From Thermoanaerobaculum sp. (GTDB lineage Bacteria; Acidobacteriota; Thermoanaerobaculia; Multivoradales; UBA5704): a stretch of DNA of 64,000 bases. A program made the translations under genes and the position numbers. A model generated the notes under the pieces. That model did no database searches, was not told the origin of the DNA, and saw nothing but the letters and a program-made list of their open reading frames with translations. This document shows positions 9,350 through 18,332 of the stretch, piece by piece. The DNA lies in the NCBI GenBank assembly GCA_021154885.1, contig JAJKHS010000116.1, positions 119,551-183,550 on the forward strand, given 5' to 3'. Position 1 is the stretch's first letter; every line of letters begins with the position of its first letter.

Positions 9350-10387
9350 ATGACGGTTTCCACGATCTGGCGCCGGCTGCTGGCCATCCCGCCGCGCTCC
9401 GCCTCGTTCGCCGGGCTGGGCTTTGCGCCCTGCGACGCCGCGGTGCGCGGCCGGCTGGAGAAGGTCCTGGAGACCTTCGTCCTGGGCTACAACCTGTCGC
9501 TCGAGATCGCCGACCCCGAGCTGCTCGCGGCCACGCTGCACCGCCAGCTCGACGCCCACCACGTGGGCTTCGCCTTCGAGGGCGCCGGCATGTGCTACGC
9601 CCTCTGCGACCTGCTGGCGCCGTGGCGGCCGAGCCGGCTGCGCGCCTTCCTCGAAGGACCCGGGCGCGACCACGACTACATCGCCGCCGTCGGCGCCGGT
9701 TTCGCCCTCGCGCGGCTGCCGTGGGGGCGGTGGCTCTGGCCGTCGTACTCCCGGCGCCTGGACCCGCTGATCGTCTGGTGCCTGCCCGACGGCTACGGCT
9801 TCCACCAGGGGATCTTCCATCCCCGGCGCTACATCGCCGGCCGCGCCGCGCCGCCGGCCGTGCTGCCCCCCTTCGCGCGCCAGCTCTTCGACTCCGGCCT
9901 CGGGCGCAGCCTGTGGTGGAGCCAGGGCGCGGAGCCGCAGCGCATCGCGCGGGCCATCGACGGCTTCGCGGCGGCGCGGCGGCCGGAGATGTGGTGCGGC
10001 ATCGGCGTCGCCGCGGCCTACGCCGGCGGTGCTGGCGATAACGCGCTGCTCGCGCTGCGCGACCTCGCCGGTCCCTATCGCGCCGATTTTCTGTCCGGCA
10101 TCCCGTTCGCCACCCGCATGCGCCAGAAGGGCCGCAACCCGTCGCCGGTGACCGACCGCGCCTGCGAGCTGCTGCTGGGCTTGAGCGCCGGCGAGGCCAG
10201 CGACTGGATCGTGGAGGCCGTCGAGCGCGTGGTGGCGGACGACAGCGTGGAGCGGGAGGTCCGGCTCCGCGACAGCTATCTACTGGTGCGTCAGCGGCTC
10301 GTCGAGGAGCTGCGCAATTCAGCCCAAGGAGAATCACCATGCAGGATCCCAGCCCACGGCAGACAACCTATGATTGCATCATTCTAG
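9350..10387 (+). CDS. DUF1702 family protein
   Basis: A 345-residue DUF1702 protein. The hallmark blocks FEGAGMCYALCDLL, GPGRDHDYIAAVGAGFALARL, DPLIVWCLPDGYGFHQG, FDSGLGRSLWW and AAYAGG all appear in order. DUF1702 members recur in enediyne PKS cassettes and related iterative polyketide loci, where their biochemical role is unclear. Here it sits between the ACP-SDR and the halogenase. It overlaps the halogenase start by 49 bases, so its last dozen or so residues double as the next gene's leader region. Confidence 0.9.
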   Translation: MTVSTIWRRLLAIPPRSASFAGLGFAPCDAAVRGRLEKVLETFVLGYNLSLEIADPELLAATLHRQLDAHHVGFAFEGAGMCYALCDLLAPWRPSRLRAFLEGPGRDHDYIAAVGAGFALARLPWGRWLWPSYSRRLDPLIVWCLPDGYGFHQGIFHPRRYIAGRAAPPAVLPPFARQLFDSGLGRSLWWSQGAEPQRIARAIDGFAAARRPEMWCGIGVAAAYAGGAGDNALLALRDLAGPYRADFLSGIPFATRMRQKGRNPSPVTDRACELLLGLSAGEASDWIVEAVERVVADDSVEREVRLRDSYLLVRQRLVEELRNSAQGESPCRIPAHGRQPMIASF

Positions 10388-12165
10388 GCAGCGGCATCGG
10401 CGGCTCGATGCTGGGGGCGATCCTCGCCCGGCACGGGCTGAAGGTCCTGCTGCTGGACTCGGTGGCCCATCCGCGCTTCGCCATCGGCGAAGCCACGACT
10501 CCGGACACCAACCTGCGGCTCAAGCTCCTGTCGGTCAAGTACGACCTGCCCGAGATCGATCATCTGAGCGCTTTCGAGCCGCTGCGCGACAACGTGAGCC
10601 CGGCCTGCGGCGTCAAGCGGGCCTTCAGCTTCCTCTATCACCGCGAAGGGCAGGAGCAGCAGCCGCTGGAGTCGCAGCAGTACCCGACCCTGGCGCCGCC
10701 GATGGGAGCGGACTGCCATTTCTTCCGCCAGGACACCGACGCCTACATGCTGACCGTCGCGCTCCAGTACGGCGCGCGCGTCCACCAGCAGACGAGCGTG
10801 ACCGGGATCGACCTCGGCGACGACGAGGTCAGCGTGACGACCCAGAAGGGGGAGACGTTCAAGGCCGCGTACCTGGTGGACGCCACGGGCATGCGCTCCG
10901 TGCTGGCCGAGAAGCTCAAGCTGCGCGAGGACCCCACGGGGCGCTTCCGGACCAACTCGCGGGCCATCTACACCCACATGGTGGGCGTCAAGCCCTACGA
11001 CCAGGTGGGCGCGCCCAAGAGCGTCCACGGCCACAAATACCCCCTCTCCCAGAGCACGCTGCATCACATCTTCGAGGGCGGCTGGTTCTGGGTCATCCCG
11101 TTCAACAACCACAAGGAGAGCACGAACCCACTGTGCAGCGTCGGGCTGGTGCTCAACCGCGAGATCCACCCCGAGACCGGCATGGACGCGGAAGAGGAGT
11201 TCTGGAGCTTCGTGAACCGGTTCCCTCACATCGCCCGCCACTTCGAGGGCGCGCAGGCCATGCGCAACTGGATCTCCACCGGGCGGCTGCAGTACGGCTC
11301 GAAGACGATCATCGGCCGGCGCTACTGCCTGCTGTCGCACGCCGGCTTCTTCATCGACCCGCTGTACTCCTCCGGCCTCGCATTGACCACCGCCACCGTG
11401 GACATCCTGTCCAGGAAGCTGCTGGAGGCCTTCCGGTCGAACGACTTCAGCGAAGAGAAGTTCACCTCTCTCAACGAGTTCTTCCACGAAAACATCTCCT
11501 ACTACGACTCGGTCATCGGCAGCTCCTTCGTCGCCTTCCGGGATGCCGAGCTGTGGGACGCCTGGTTCCGCGTCTGGGTCGTCGCCCTGCTCATCGGCAC
11601 CGAGCTCTCCGCCAACGTGTATCTCAGATACGTCGAGACCGGGGACCCGCGCGTCCTGGAGGAATCGGGGGGACCGCCCTATACGACCCTGCTGGGCGGG
11701 GCGTTTCCGGAGTGGCGGGAGGTCTACGACCGGGCGCTCGCGCTGATGGACGAGGTGCGTTCCGGAGCGGCTGAGCCCAAGGCGGCGGCGGCGGCGATCC
11801 GGGGCCTGTTCAAGGACCTGCCGTACGTCCCGACCTACTTCCGCTGGCACGACCCGAGCGTGCGGACGACCCCCGCGTTCACCCTGTGGGGCATGACCCG
11901 CATGTACCTCTGGTACTACTTCCGCACCCCCCGCGCAATGCGGAAACGCCTGTACGGCTGGAGCCCGTTCACCGCCTACGGAGTCGTCCTGAAATCCCTG
12001 CTGGAGAACCGGCGCCTGGCCCTGAGGAGGAAGCGGAGCTACGTGCGCGACGTGTTCAAGGCCTGGAACGACGACTGGACGGCGGACGCCGCCGATCAGC
12101 CGGCCGCCCGGCGGCCGGCTCCCGTCTCGGCCTTCGGGGAGACGAAAGCGGAAGCGTCATCCTGA
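10339..12165 (+). CDS. FAD-dependent halogenase / tryptophan halogenase-like oxidoreductase
   Basis: A 608-residue flavoprotein with N-terminal GSGIGGSMLGAILA, the AIGEATTPD motif of flavin-dependent halogenases (the site where family members begin SxGExT) and GWFWVIPFNNH, a close match to the WxWxIP signature. The C-terminal third (from about 420) is a longer helical extension than in tryptophan halogenases. A good ribosome site (AAGGAG, 7 bases from the ATG) fixes the start inside the DUF1702 gene. It probably halogenates or hydroxylates a carrier-bound polyketide; a hydroxylase of the same fold cannot be excluded. Confidence 0.85.
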   Translation: MQDPSPRQTTYDCIILGSGIGGSMLGAILARHGLKVLLLDSVAHPRFAIGEATTPDTNLRLKLLSVKYDLPEIDHLSAFEPLRDNVSPACGVKRAFSFLYHREGQEQQPLESQQYPTLAPPMGADCHFFRQDTDAYMLTVALQYGARVHQQTSVTGIDLGDDEVSVTTQKGETFKAAYLVDATGMRSVLAEKLKLREDPTGRFRTNSRAIYTHMVGVKPYDQVGAPKSVHGHKYPLSQSTLHHIFEGGWFWVIPFNNHKESTNPLCSVGLVLNREIHPETGMDAEEEFWSFVNRFPHIARHFEGAQAMRNWISTGRLQYGSKTIIGRRYCLLSHAGFFIDPLYSSGLALTTATVDILSRKLLEAFRSNDFSEEKFTSLNEFFHENISYYDSVIGSSFVAFRDAELWDAWFRVWVVALLIGTELSANVYLRYVETGDPRVLEESGGPPYTTLLGGAFPEWREVYDRALALMDEVRSGAAEPKAAAAAIRGLFKDLPYVPTYFRWHDPSVRTTPAFTLWGMTRMYLWYYFRTPRAMRKRLYGWSPFTAYGVVLKSLLENRRLALRRKRSYVRDVFKAWNDDWTADAADQPAARRPAPVSAFGETKAEASS

Positions 12166-12195
12166 GCACCATCAGGGCTGCGACCGGACGACCGT

Positions 12196-12447
12196 ATGAA
12201 GAAGCTGTGCATGACCCGCCACAGCGCCCTCCTGCTGGCTTACCGGCGCCTGGCGTACGAGCAGCGGCGCGTCGCCCTTCTGGAGGCGCGGGTCGACGCC
12301 CTGGCCGCTGAGCTGAAGACCATGGGCGCCGGCGCGCCCGCGAAGAGGACGACTCTCTGGATTTTCGCCGGCCTGATCGTGCTGGCGGTGGCGGTGATCG
12401 CGGTCAAGGCCTGCCCAACCGATGTATTTCAAGGAGGGACGCGAACC
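12196..12447 (+). other. In-frame upstream segment, possible small gene or duplicated fragment
   Basis: The frame of the following membrane protein stays open for 84 more codons upstream. Residues TLWIFAGLIVLAVAVIAVKA encoded here resemble the N-terminal anchor of the di-heme cytochrome gene 500 bases downstream (TLWIFVGLIVLTAIAVKA), and the DNA is similar too. It may be a duplicated fragment or a small separate peptide gene with a predicted coiled segment (RRVALLEARVDALAAELK). The strong ribosome site at 12431-12439 argues that translation of the next protein restarts at 12448. Confidence 0.4.
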
Positions 12448-12867
12448 ATGAACATTCCATTTCTATTGGCGGCGATCGTCGCGCTAGTTGCGGTCACCTT
12501 GCACGTCTACACCTTCGAGGTCTGGATCTGGCCCAAGCTGAAAGACATCGGCTTCCCCGCCACGCCCTTCGGCCCGCCCAGCGTCACCAAGGGCTTCTAC
12601 CGCACCGTCTGGCATTTCTTCACCGTCTCCTGGGTGTTGACCATCCTGCTGCTGCTCTTCTTCACCTTCGGCGACGTCGTCCCCTATGCCAACATGATCG
12701 TGACGATGCTGATGGTCTACTGGATCTGTATCGTGATCGAGATCTTCGTCGTCGCCGCGCTCTCCCTGCAGCCCGGCGAGTCCTACATCAAGACCATGAT
12801 GAAGGCCTTCCAGTGGGTCATCGTCCTCGTCATGGTGGGTCTGATGTACTGGGGAACGAAGTTATGA
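12448..12867 (+). CDS. Four-helix membrane protein preceding cytochrome genes
   Basis: A 139-residue integral membrane protein with about four hydrophobic helices and no recognised family. AAGGAGGGA ends 8 bases before this ATG, so I chose it over the longer frame from 12196. It ends with ATGA overlapping the first di-heme cytochrome gene. The position suggests a membrane partner, such as an anchor or quinone-side subunit, for that cytochrome; this is inference. Confidence 0.7.
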   Translation: MNIPFLLAAIVALVAVTLHVYTFEVWIWPKLKDIGFPATPFGPPSVTKGFYRTVWHFFTVSWVLTILLLLFFTFGDVVPYANMIVTMLMVYWICIVIEIFVVAALSLQPGESYIKTMMKAFQWVIVLVMVGLMYWGTKL

Positions 12868-14996
12868 GCCTTTTTGACCGTATCAACGCACTGGTCAATA
12901 AGCTGGCCAAGAACTACACGCTGTGGATCTTCGTGGGCCTGATCGTGCTCACGGCCATCGCGGTCAAGGCCTATCACGTCATCTTCCCGGCAATGCCGGA
13001 GCCGGCGGTCTACGGCTCGGAGTCCGTGCCCGGCCAGGGATGGTCGGACCCACGGCGAGCGAAGTACTACCAGACGAGCCAGGGGAACCCGGTCATACCC
13101 TTCTACTGGTTCATGTCCCTGGAGCGCCAGCCGCAGGGATTTCCGCCCAAGCTGGGGGAGGTGGACCTCTTCAGCTCGCCCAAGGTGCAGGCCCGCTACG
13201 GCCTGCTCCCCGACACCTCGGCCTACAACCCGTACCTGCTGCCGGTGGGCATCGTCAAGGACGTCCTCGCCGACGACGTGGTCAAGCTCCTGGGCCAGGG
13301 GCAGAAGGAGTGGATCGGCATGTCCTGCGCCGCCTGCCACACCGGGCAGATCCTCTACCGGGGGCGGGCCTTTCGCGTCGACGGCGGCCAGGCGATGTGG
13401 AACTTCTCGCAGTGGAGCAGCGACCTGGTGACGAACCTGACGCTCACCGCCGCGATGCCCAAGCGCTTCCACCGTTTCGCCCAGAGGGTCTTCGCGTATG
13501 AGCACCTCGAAAACAACGAGGAGAATCGCAAGGCTCTGCGGGAAGCCCTGAAGGTCTACCTCAACAGCCCGCTGGTCCGCGACGCGATCGACGCCATCTT
13601 CAACCACACCTACCCCACCGTCGAAGGCAACACCAGGACCGCGGCCCTGGGCCGCGGCGTCAACGGCGAGTTCGGCCTCCTCGATCAGCGCAACATCGAT
13701 CGCAACCATGGGCCGGTGAGCTTCCCGCCGCTGTGGTACACCCACGACTACGACTGGGTGCAGTCGGTCGCCGCGATCCTCCAGCCGATGGGCCGCAACA
13801 TCACCGAGGCCTGGGGCGTCAACGTGCAGGTCGAGTTCAACAAACCCAACCGCTACGTCTCCACCGCCAGGCTGAACGACCTGTTCTGGATGGAGACCCT
13901 GCTGTCGACGCTGACACCGCCGCCCTGGCCGCAGGATATCCTCGGCCCGATCGATCCGCAGAAGGTCGAGCGCGGCCGCTACCTCTACGAGAAGGCGGTC
14001 TGGCCCCAGGCGCTGACGCCCGCCGAGGAGCAGCTCCCAGCGGGCGGCGGGGTCCTGCCCCCCAATCCCAACCAGGTGCGGACCGGCTACTGCGCCCGCT
14101 GCCACGCGCCGACGCTGCAGACCACGGCCGACGCCTACGGCAACCGCTACATCCAGCTCCCGATGTACCGGCTCGACGTCCTCGACACCGATCCCTACGA
14201 CGCCAAAGAGTTCAACGCCCGCAATCCCTACACCGGCATCCTCGCCGACGACTTCAAGGGACAGAAGCAGGTGAACATCGGCGAGGCCCTGACGACGATC
14301 GTCAGCGGCATCGAGCAGCGGTGGTATGACGACCGCAACGTGCCGCCGCGGTGCCGGGAGATCATGAACGGTTTTCGTCCGCAAGGGTTCCGCGCTCCGC
14401 TGGCCTATCCGGCGCGGCCCCTGGCCGGCTACTGGGCGACCGGACCCTACCTTCACAACGGCTCGGTCCGCACTCTCTACCAGCTCCTGAGCCCGGTGAA
14501 GGACCGCGAAAAGACCTTCTACCTGGGGAGCTACGAATTCGACCCCGTTCAGGTCGGTTATCGCAACGACAGGATCGACGGCGCCTTCGTCTACGACACG
14601 CAACAGCCCGGAAATGAAAACACCGGGCACGAGTTCAGGGACACGCCGAAGGGTACGAAGGGGGTCATCGGGCCGTATCTCTCGCCCGAGGACCGGCTGG
14701 CGATCGTCGAGTACATGAAGGTGATGGACGACGTCGTCGCGAGCGGTCTCATCTCGCCTCAGGCGCAGGGGTACCGGAAGCGACTGCTCGACGTCATGAC
14801 CTACACCTACGAGGGCAAGGCCGGTACCCAAGGGTATGAACCCGGCGACAAGCCCGTGACAGAGCTCTGCCAGAAGCTCGAGAGCGCCATGGAGCAGCTC
14901 TCCGGCGGTGCCCAGAAGACCCAGAGCTACATCGCGTCCCCGGCCCCCGGCCCGGCCCCGGCCGCGACGCCAACCCCGGCCCCGGTGGGGCACTGA
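12864..14996 (+). CDS. RoxA-like di-heme cytochrome c / peroxidase-type protein
   Basis: A 710-residue membrane-anchored c-type cytochrome: an N-terminal helix near residues 18-42, then CAACH near 155 and CARCH near 410 as two covalent heme sites. The pattern YYQTSQGNPVIPFYWFMSLE near the N-terminus and RPLAGYWATGPYLHNGS near the C-terminus are characteristic of the RoxA/RoxB (rubber oxygenase) and related di-heme peroxidase family. Those enzymes oxidise unsaturated hydrocarbons or transfer electrons in the periplasm. It is the longest of three paralogues here and ends in a Pro/Ala-rich tail. The substrate is unknown; a polyene from the upstream PKS is a plausible guess only. Confidence 0.82.
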   Translation: MSLFDRINALVNKLAKNYTLWIFVGLIVLTAIAVKAYHVIFPAMPEPAVYGSESVPGQGWSDPRRAKYYQTSQGNPVIPFYWFMSLERQPQGFPPKLGEVDLFSSPKVQARYGLLPDTSAYNPYLLPVGIVKDVLADDVVKLLGQGQKEWIGMSCAACHTGQILYRGRAFRVDGGQAMWNFSQWSSDLVTNLTLTAAMPKRFHRFAQRVFAYEHLENNEENRKALREALKVYLNSPLVRDAIDAIFNHTYPTVEGNTRTAALGRGVNGEFGLLDQRNIDRNHGPVSFPPLWYTHDYDWVQSVAAILQPMGRNITEAWGVNVQVEFNKPNRYVSTARLNDLFWMETLLSTLTPPPWPQDILGPIDPQKVERGRYLYEKAVWPQALTPAEEQLPAGGGVLPPNPNQVRTGYCARCHAPTLQTTADAYGNRYIQLPMYRLDVLDTDPYDAKEFNARNPYTGILADDFKGQKQVNIGEALTTIVSGIEQRWYDDRNVPPRCREIMNGFRPQGFRAPLAYPARPLAGYWATGPYLHNGSVRTLYQLLSPVKDREKTFYLGSYEFDPVQVGYRNDRIDGAFVYDTQQPGNENTGHEFRDTPKGTKGVIGPYLSPEDRLAIVEYMKVMDDVVASGLISPQAQGYRKRLLDVMTYTYEGKAGTQGYEPGDKPVTELCQKLESAMEQLSGGAQKTQSYIASPAPGPAPAATPTPAPVGH

Positions 14997-14999
14997 TCC

Positions 15000-15998
15000 G
15001 TGCCGGAGACGGCCAGAGAGGCAGAGCCAGAAATGCAGGAGACGATGAGCCCAGCCGCCGCAGAGCTTCCGGAGATCCGCACGCGCACCGACGTGCCGTT
15101 CACGATCATCAACCTGGTGACCACCGTGGCGCCGCTGGTGCTGGTCTTCTATTATCACTCGCGCTCGTCGATCGTCGCTTTCTTCGTCTGCTACGTCGTC
15201 TTCGGCCTCGGCCTGACCGTCGGCTACCACCGTCTCTTCTCCCACGCCGCCTTCCGGGTGCCCAAGTGGCTGGAGCACACGATCGCGATCTGCGGTTATC
15301 TGGCGATCCAGCGCGGGCCGCTGTTCTGGGTCGCCATGCACCGCCTGCACCACAAGTACGTCGACATCCCGGGCAAGGACCCCCACACGCCGAAGGAGGG
15401 CCTCTGGCACGTCCACTTCGGCTGGACCCACGAGCGGCGCAGCGACGTGTGGGATCCGATGATCTATCGCCTGCTGGTGCCCGACCTCCTCGACGACAAG
15501 CTCTACCGCTTCATGGATTACGAGGCGACGGACTACGTGGCCTACGTGCTGCTCAACCTCGCGGCGTTCCTCGCCGGCGGCGCCCTCGGCCTGCCGGGCG
15601 CGTTCGACACCCACAACGCGATCTGCTTCCTGGTCTGGGTCGGCATGCTCAACCGCGTGGCGCTGCTGCACGCCTTCGGTTTCATCAACTCCGTCTGCCA
15701 CCTGGTGGGCAGCCGGCCGTTCAGGACCAAGGAGGGCGACCAGTCGACGAACAACCTGCTGGTTTCGTTGCTGATCTTCGGCGAGGGCTGGCACAACAAC
15801 CACCACGCCTTCCCGGGCTCGGCGCGCCAGGGCCTGCGCTGGTACCAGATCGATCCTTCCTGGTACGTCATTCTCCTGCTCGAAAAACTGGGGCTCGCCC
15901 GCAGCGTGCGGCGGGTGTCGCCGCGGGTCCAGGAGAGAAAGCTGAGGAAACCGCGTCCGGCGCCCGAGCCGCTGGCAGAGGTGGAGGCGCGGCAATAG
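15000..15998 (+). CDS. Membrane fatty acyl desaturase (delta-9 type)
   Basis: A 332-residue acyl-CoA/acyl-lipid desaturase. The three histidine boxes of the di-iron centre are present: HRLFSH, HRLHHKY and HNNHH (in GEGWHNNHHAF). Hydrophobic pairs flank them as in stearoyl-CoA desaturases. The GTG start is 3 bases after the preceding stop; an internal ATG a few codons later is an alternative. Among cytochromes and flavoproteins it could modify the cluster's lipid-like product or membrane fatty acids. Confidence 0.92.
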   Translation: MPETAREAEPEMQETMSPAAAELPEIRTRTDVPFTIINLVTTVAPLVLVFYYHSRSSIVAFFVCYVVFGLGLTVGYHRLFSHAAFRVPKWLEHTIAICGYLAIQRGPLFWVAMHRLHHKYVDIPGKDPHTPKEGLWHVHFGWTHERRSDVWDPMIYRLLVPDLLDDKLYRFMDYEATDYVAYVLLNLAAFLAGGALGLPGAFDTHNAICFLVWVGMLNRVALLHAFGFINSVCHLVGSRPFRTKEGDQSTNNLLVSLLIFGEGWHNNHHAFPGSARQGLRWYQIDPSWYVILLLEKLGLARSVRRVSPRVQERKLRKPRPAPEPLAEVEARQ

Positions 15999-16011
15999 AA
16001 AGGGGTAAATC

Positions 16012-16401
16012 ATGGCAGAAGCGGCAGACAACAAGCTTCATTCCGATTCCCGGCCAATTTTGTGGTTGGTCTCCTATGAGCTGGCTCCAGCCTTCTTCGA
16101 TCTTGGGGCTGACGAACAGTATCAGTTGGAAATGTCAGATGGCGCCCATGCCATCGCCTTGGCCTTCGAGCACGCATGGAAAGCCGGCTACATCGCTACG
16201 GACTTCAAGAAGAGCTGGATCCTCCTGGACCTGGGACACCAGGCCGACCAGGCTGCAGCCGAGAAGGCCATACGAGGATATCCGTTGCACAAATATTTCA
16301 ACAACCTCACGTATACTCGTGTTTTCAGTGCGACCCGGGGCGGTTTTGATCCGAAGATCATCTGGAGCGGCTTCAAGGAATTCGCCAAAAGTCGTTTGTG
16401 A
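16012..16401 (+). CDS. Hypothetical protein, 129 residues
   Basis: I do not recognise this family. It is soluble (no signal or membrane segment), with sequence such as LWLVSYELAPAFFDLG and an aromatic-rich C-terminal half. A GAAAGGGG-like ribosome site precedes the ATG. It lies between the desaturase and the second di-heme cytochrome with gaps of 13 and 3 bases, so it is surely in the operon. The base composition is slightly less GC-rich than its neighbours. Confidence 0.7.
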   Translation: MAEAADNKLHSDSRPILWLVSYELAPAFFDLGADEQYQLEMSDGAHAIALAFEHAWKAGYIATDFKKSWILLDLGHQADQAAAEKAIRGYPLHKYFNNLTYTRVFSATRGGFDPKIIWSGFKEFAKSRL

Positions 16402-16404
16402 TTC

Positions 16405-18171
16405 ATGCGGAGCCTCCTGAAGAAGCTGGGCCTCGCCGCTCTGCTCGCGGCGGTGATCGCCGTCGCAGGCTTTCTCTTCTTCCCCGGCCTGCCCAAGCCG
16501 ATCAAGGTCTACGACGTGGTGCAGCTCAACCAGCGATGGACGGCGGAGGAGCGGCAGCGGTACTACCACACTTCCCAGGGCTCGCAGCTCATGCCGTATC
16601 GCTGGTTCCTCGCCCTCGAGCAGCCTGAAAACAGGAAGCTCTTCGTCGAGCCCGATTACCTCACCCGGTTCCGACTGATTCCCGACGTCAATCCGACGAA
16701 CAACCCCGACCGCCTGCCGGTGGGCTTCGCCAAAGACTCTCCCGATCCGGTGACCGGGGTGGAGAACGTGGGCATCACCTGTGCCGGCTGCCACACCGCG
16801 CAGCTCAACTTCAGGGGCCTCGGCCTGCGCATCGACGGCGCTCCCGGCCAGGTGGACTTCGATGGCCTGCTCCAGCGCGTCGCCCTCGCCATGACGACGA
16901 CGGCCCTCGATCCGCTGAAGCTCGACCGCTTCGCCAGGCGGGTGCTCGGCCCGAGCTACGGCGCCGCCGCCAAACGCGAGCTCAAGGAACAGGTCCGCCG
17001 GTACATCGGCGGGCATCTCGGCAGGATCCGGCAGCAGATCAACGCCGACCAGGAGTCCGGCCTCGCGCCGACCGTCGCGGGCTTCGGCCGCATCGACGCC
17101 CTGGGCCAGGGCGGCAACCGGCTGTTCGGCCCGCTCAGCGCCAGGAACCTGCGCAGTCTCGACGCGCCGGTCAACGTCATCCCCCTGTGGAACGCCCACT
17201 CCTACGGCTGGGTGCAGTCCAACGCCTCGATCCGCCAGCCCATGGCCCGCAACGTCATCGAAGCCTTGACGTCCTACTCCAGCCTGGTCCTGCCCGGCAA
17301 GCCCGACGCGATCTATACCTCGAGCGTGCGCCTGAAGAACCTCCACGACCTGGAGGAGATGATGGCGAGGCTCCAGGCGCCGCAGTGGCCGGAGTGGCTG
17401 TTCGGCAAGCTCGACCAGGGCAAGTTGGCGCGCGGCAAGGTGCTCTACGGGAAGCTCTGCGCCGGCTGCCATCAGCCCGAGCTGGAGAGGCCCACCACCA
17501 ACGATCACGTGCCCGTCGTGCCGGGGCCCTTCCCTCCCGACCCGGTGTCGCAGGCCGCCGGAAAACGTTTCTATCACCTGCGGATCTTCAACGTCGACGT
17601 CATCGGCACCGATCCCCGGGACGCGGTCAACTTCGCCGCGCGCACCGTGGACGCCAGGGCCATCGGCCTCGGCGCCGACGAGCCGGAGGCCCGGGTGATC
17701 TTCACCGTCATCTCAGGGCTCATGCAGCGCTACTATCAGCAGAACGGCATCCCGCCCGAGCAGCAGGCGAGTTGGAGAAGCGACCGTGCCAACGATTGGC
17801 GCGCCCCCAGGGCCTACCCGGCGCGGCCCCTCGCCGGCATCTGGGCCACGGCGCCCTTCCTCCACAACGGCTCGGTGCCGAACCTCTACGAGCTGCTGTC
17901 GCCGGTGGAGGAGCGCGCCGCCACTTTCTACACCGGCGACCTCGAGTTCGACCCGGTCCGGGTGGGCTATCAGAGCGACAGGTTCTACGGCGGTTTCAAA
18001 TTCGACACCTCGCAGCCGGGCAACTCCAACGCCGGCCATGAATTCCGCGATGAGAAAGGCAAGGGGAGGATCGGCCGGCGGTTGACCGAAGAAGAACGCT
18101 GGCAGCTCGTCGAATACCTCAAAGCGCTGCGCTTCGAGGACGAGGCCGCAGGGCTCATGACCCCAGGGTAG
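16405..18171 (+). CDS. RoxA-like di-heme cytochrome c (second copy)
   Basis: A 588-residue protein with an N-terminal membrane anchor (LGLAALLAAVIAVAGFLFF), heme-binding CAGCH near 126 and CAGCH near 352, and the family landmarks YYHTSQGSQLMPYRWFLALEQ and RPLAGIWATAPFLHNGSVPN. It is more similar to the third copy (18333-20312) than to the first. The N-terminal helix looks like an uncleaved anchor facing the periplasm. Possible roles are a peroxidase-like electron sink or an oxygenase acting on unsaturated chains. Confidence 0.83.
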   Translation: MRSLLKKLGLAALLAAVIAVAGFLFFPGLPKPIKVYDVVQLNQRWTAEERQRYYHTSQGSQLMPYRWFLALEQPENRKLFVEPDYLTRFRLIPDVNPTNNPDRLPVGFAKDSPDPVTGVENVGITCAGCHTAQLNFRGLGLRIDGAPGQVDFDGLLQRVALAMTTTALDPLKLDRFARRVLGPSYGAAAKRELKEQVRRYIGGHLGRIRQQINADQESGLAPTVAGFGRIDALGQGGNRLFGPLSARNLRSLDAPVNVIPLWNAHSYGWVQSNASIRQPMARNVIEALTSYSSLVLPGKPDAIYTSSVRLKNLHDLEEMMARLQAPQWPEWLFGKLDQGKLARGKVLYGKLCAGCHQPELERPTTNDHVPVVPGPFPPDPVSQAAGKRFYHLRIFNVDVIGTDPRDAVNFAARTVDARAIGLGADEPEARVIFTVISGLMQRYYQQNGIPPEQQASWRSDRANDWRAPRAYPARPLAGIWATAPFLHNGSVPNLYELLSPVEERAATFYTGDLEFDPVRVGYQSDRFYGGFKFDTSQPGNSNAGHEFRDEKGKGRIGRRLTEEERWQLVEYLKALRFEDEAAGLMTPG

Positions 18172-18332
18172 TACCAGCCTCGGGCAGCTCCGCCTGAGGT
18201 GAGGGGATTTGCAGCCGATTCTCGGCTTGGTTTCTGGAACCCTTACAGGCAAACCACAGCGGCGAGGCTGCGCACGGCGGCATTTCCGATGGCGCAGGAC
18301 GGCTGCCCGATCGATTTTCAGGAGGCTTGGCA

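Noticed and set aside
12783..16034. 1083-codon antisense frame across the cytochrome and desaturase genes
   Set aside because: No recognisable domain; the + strand has heme-binding and histidine-box motifs in order.
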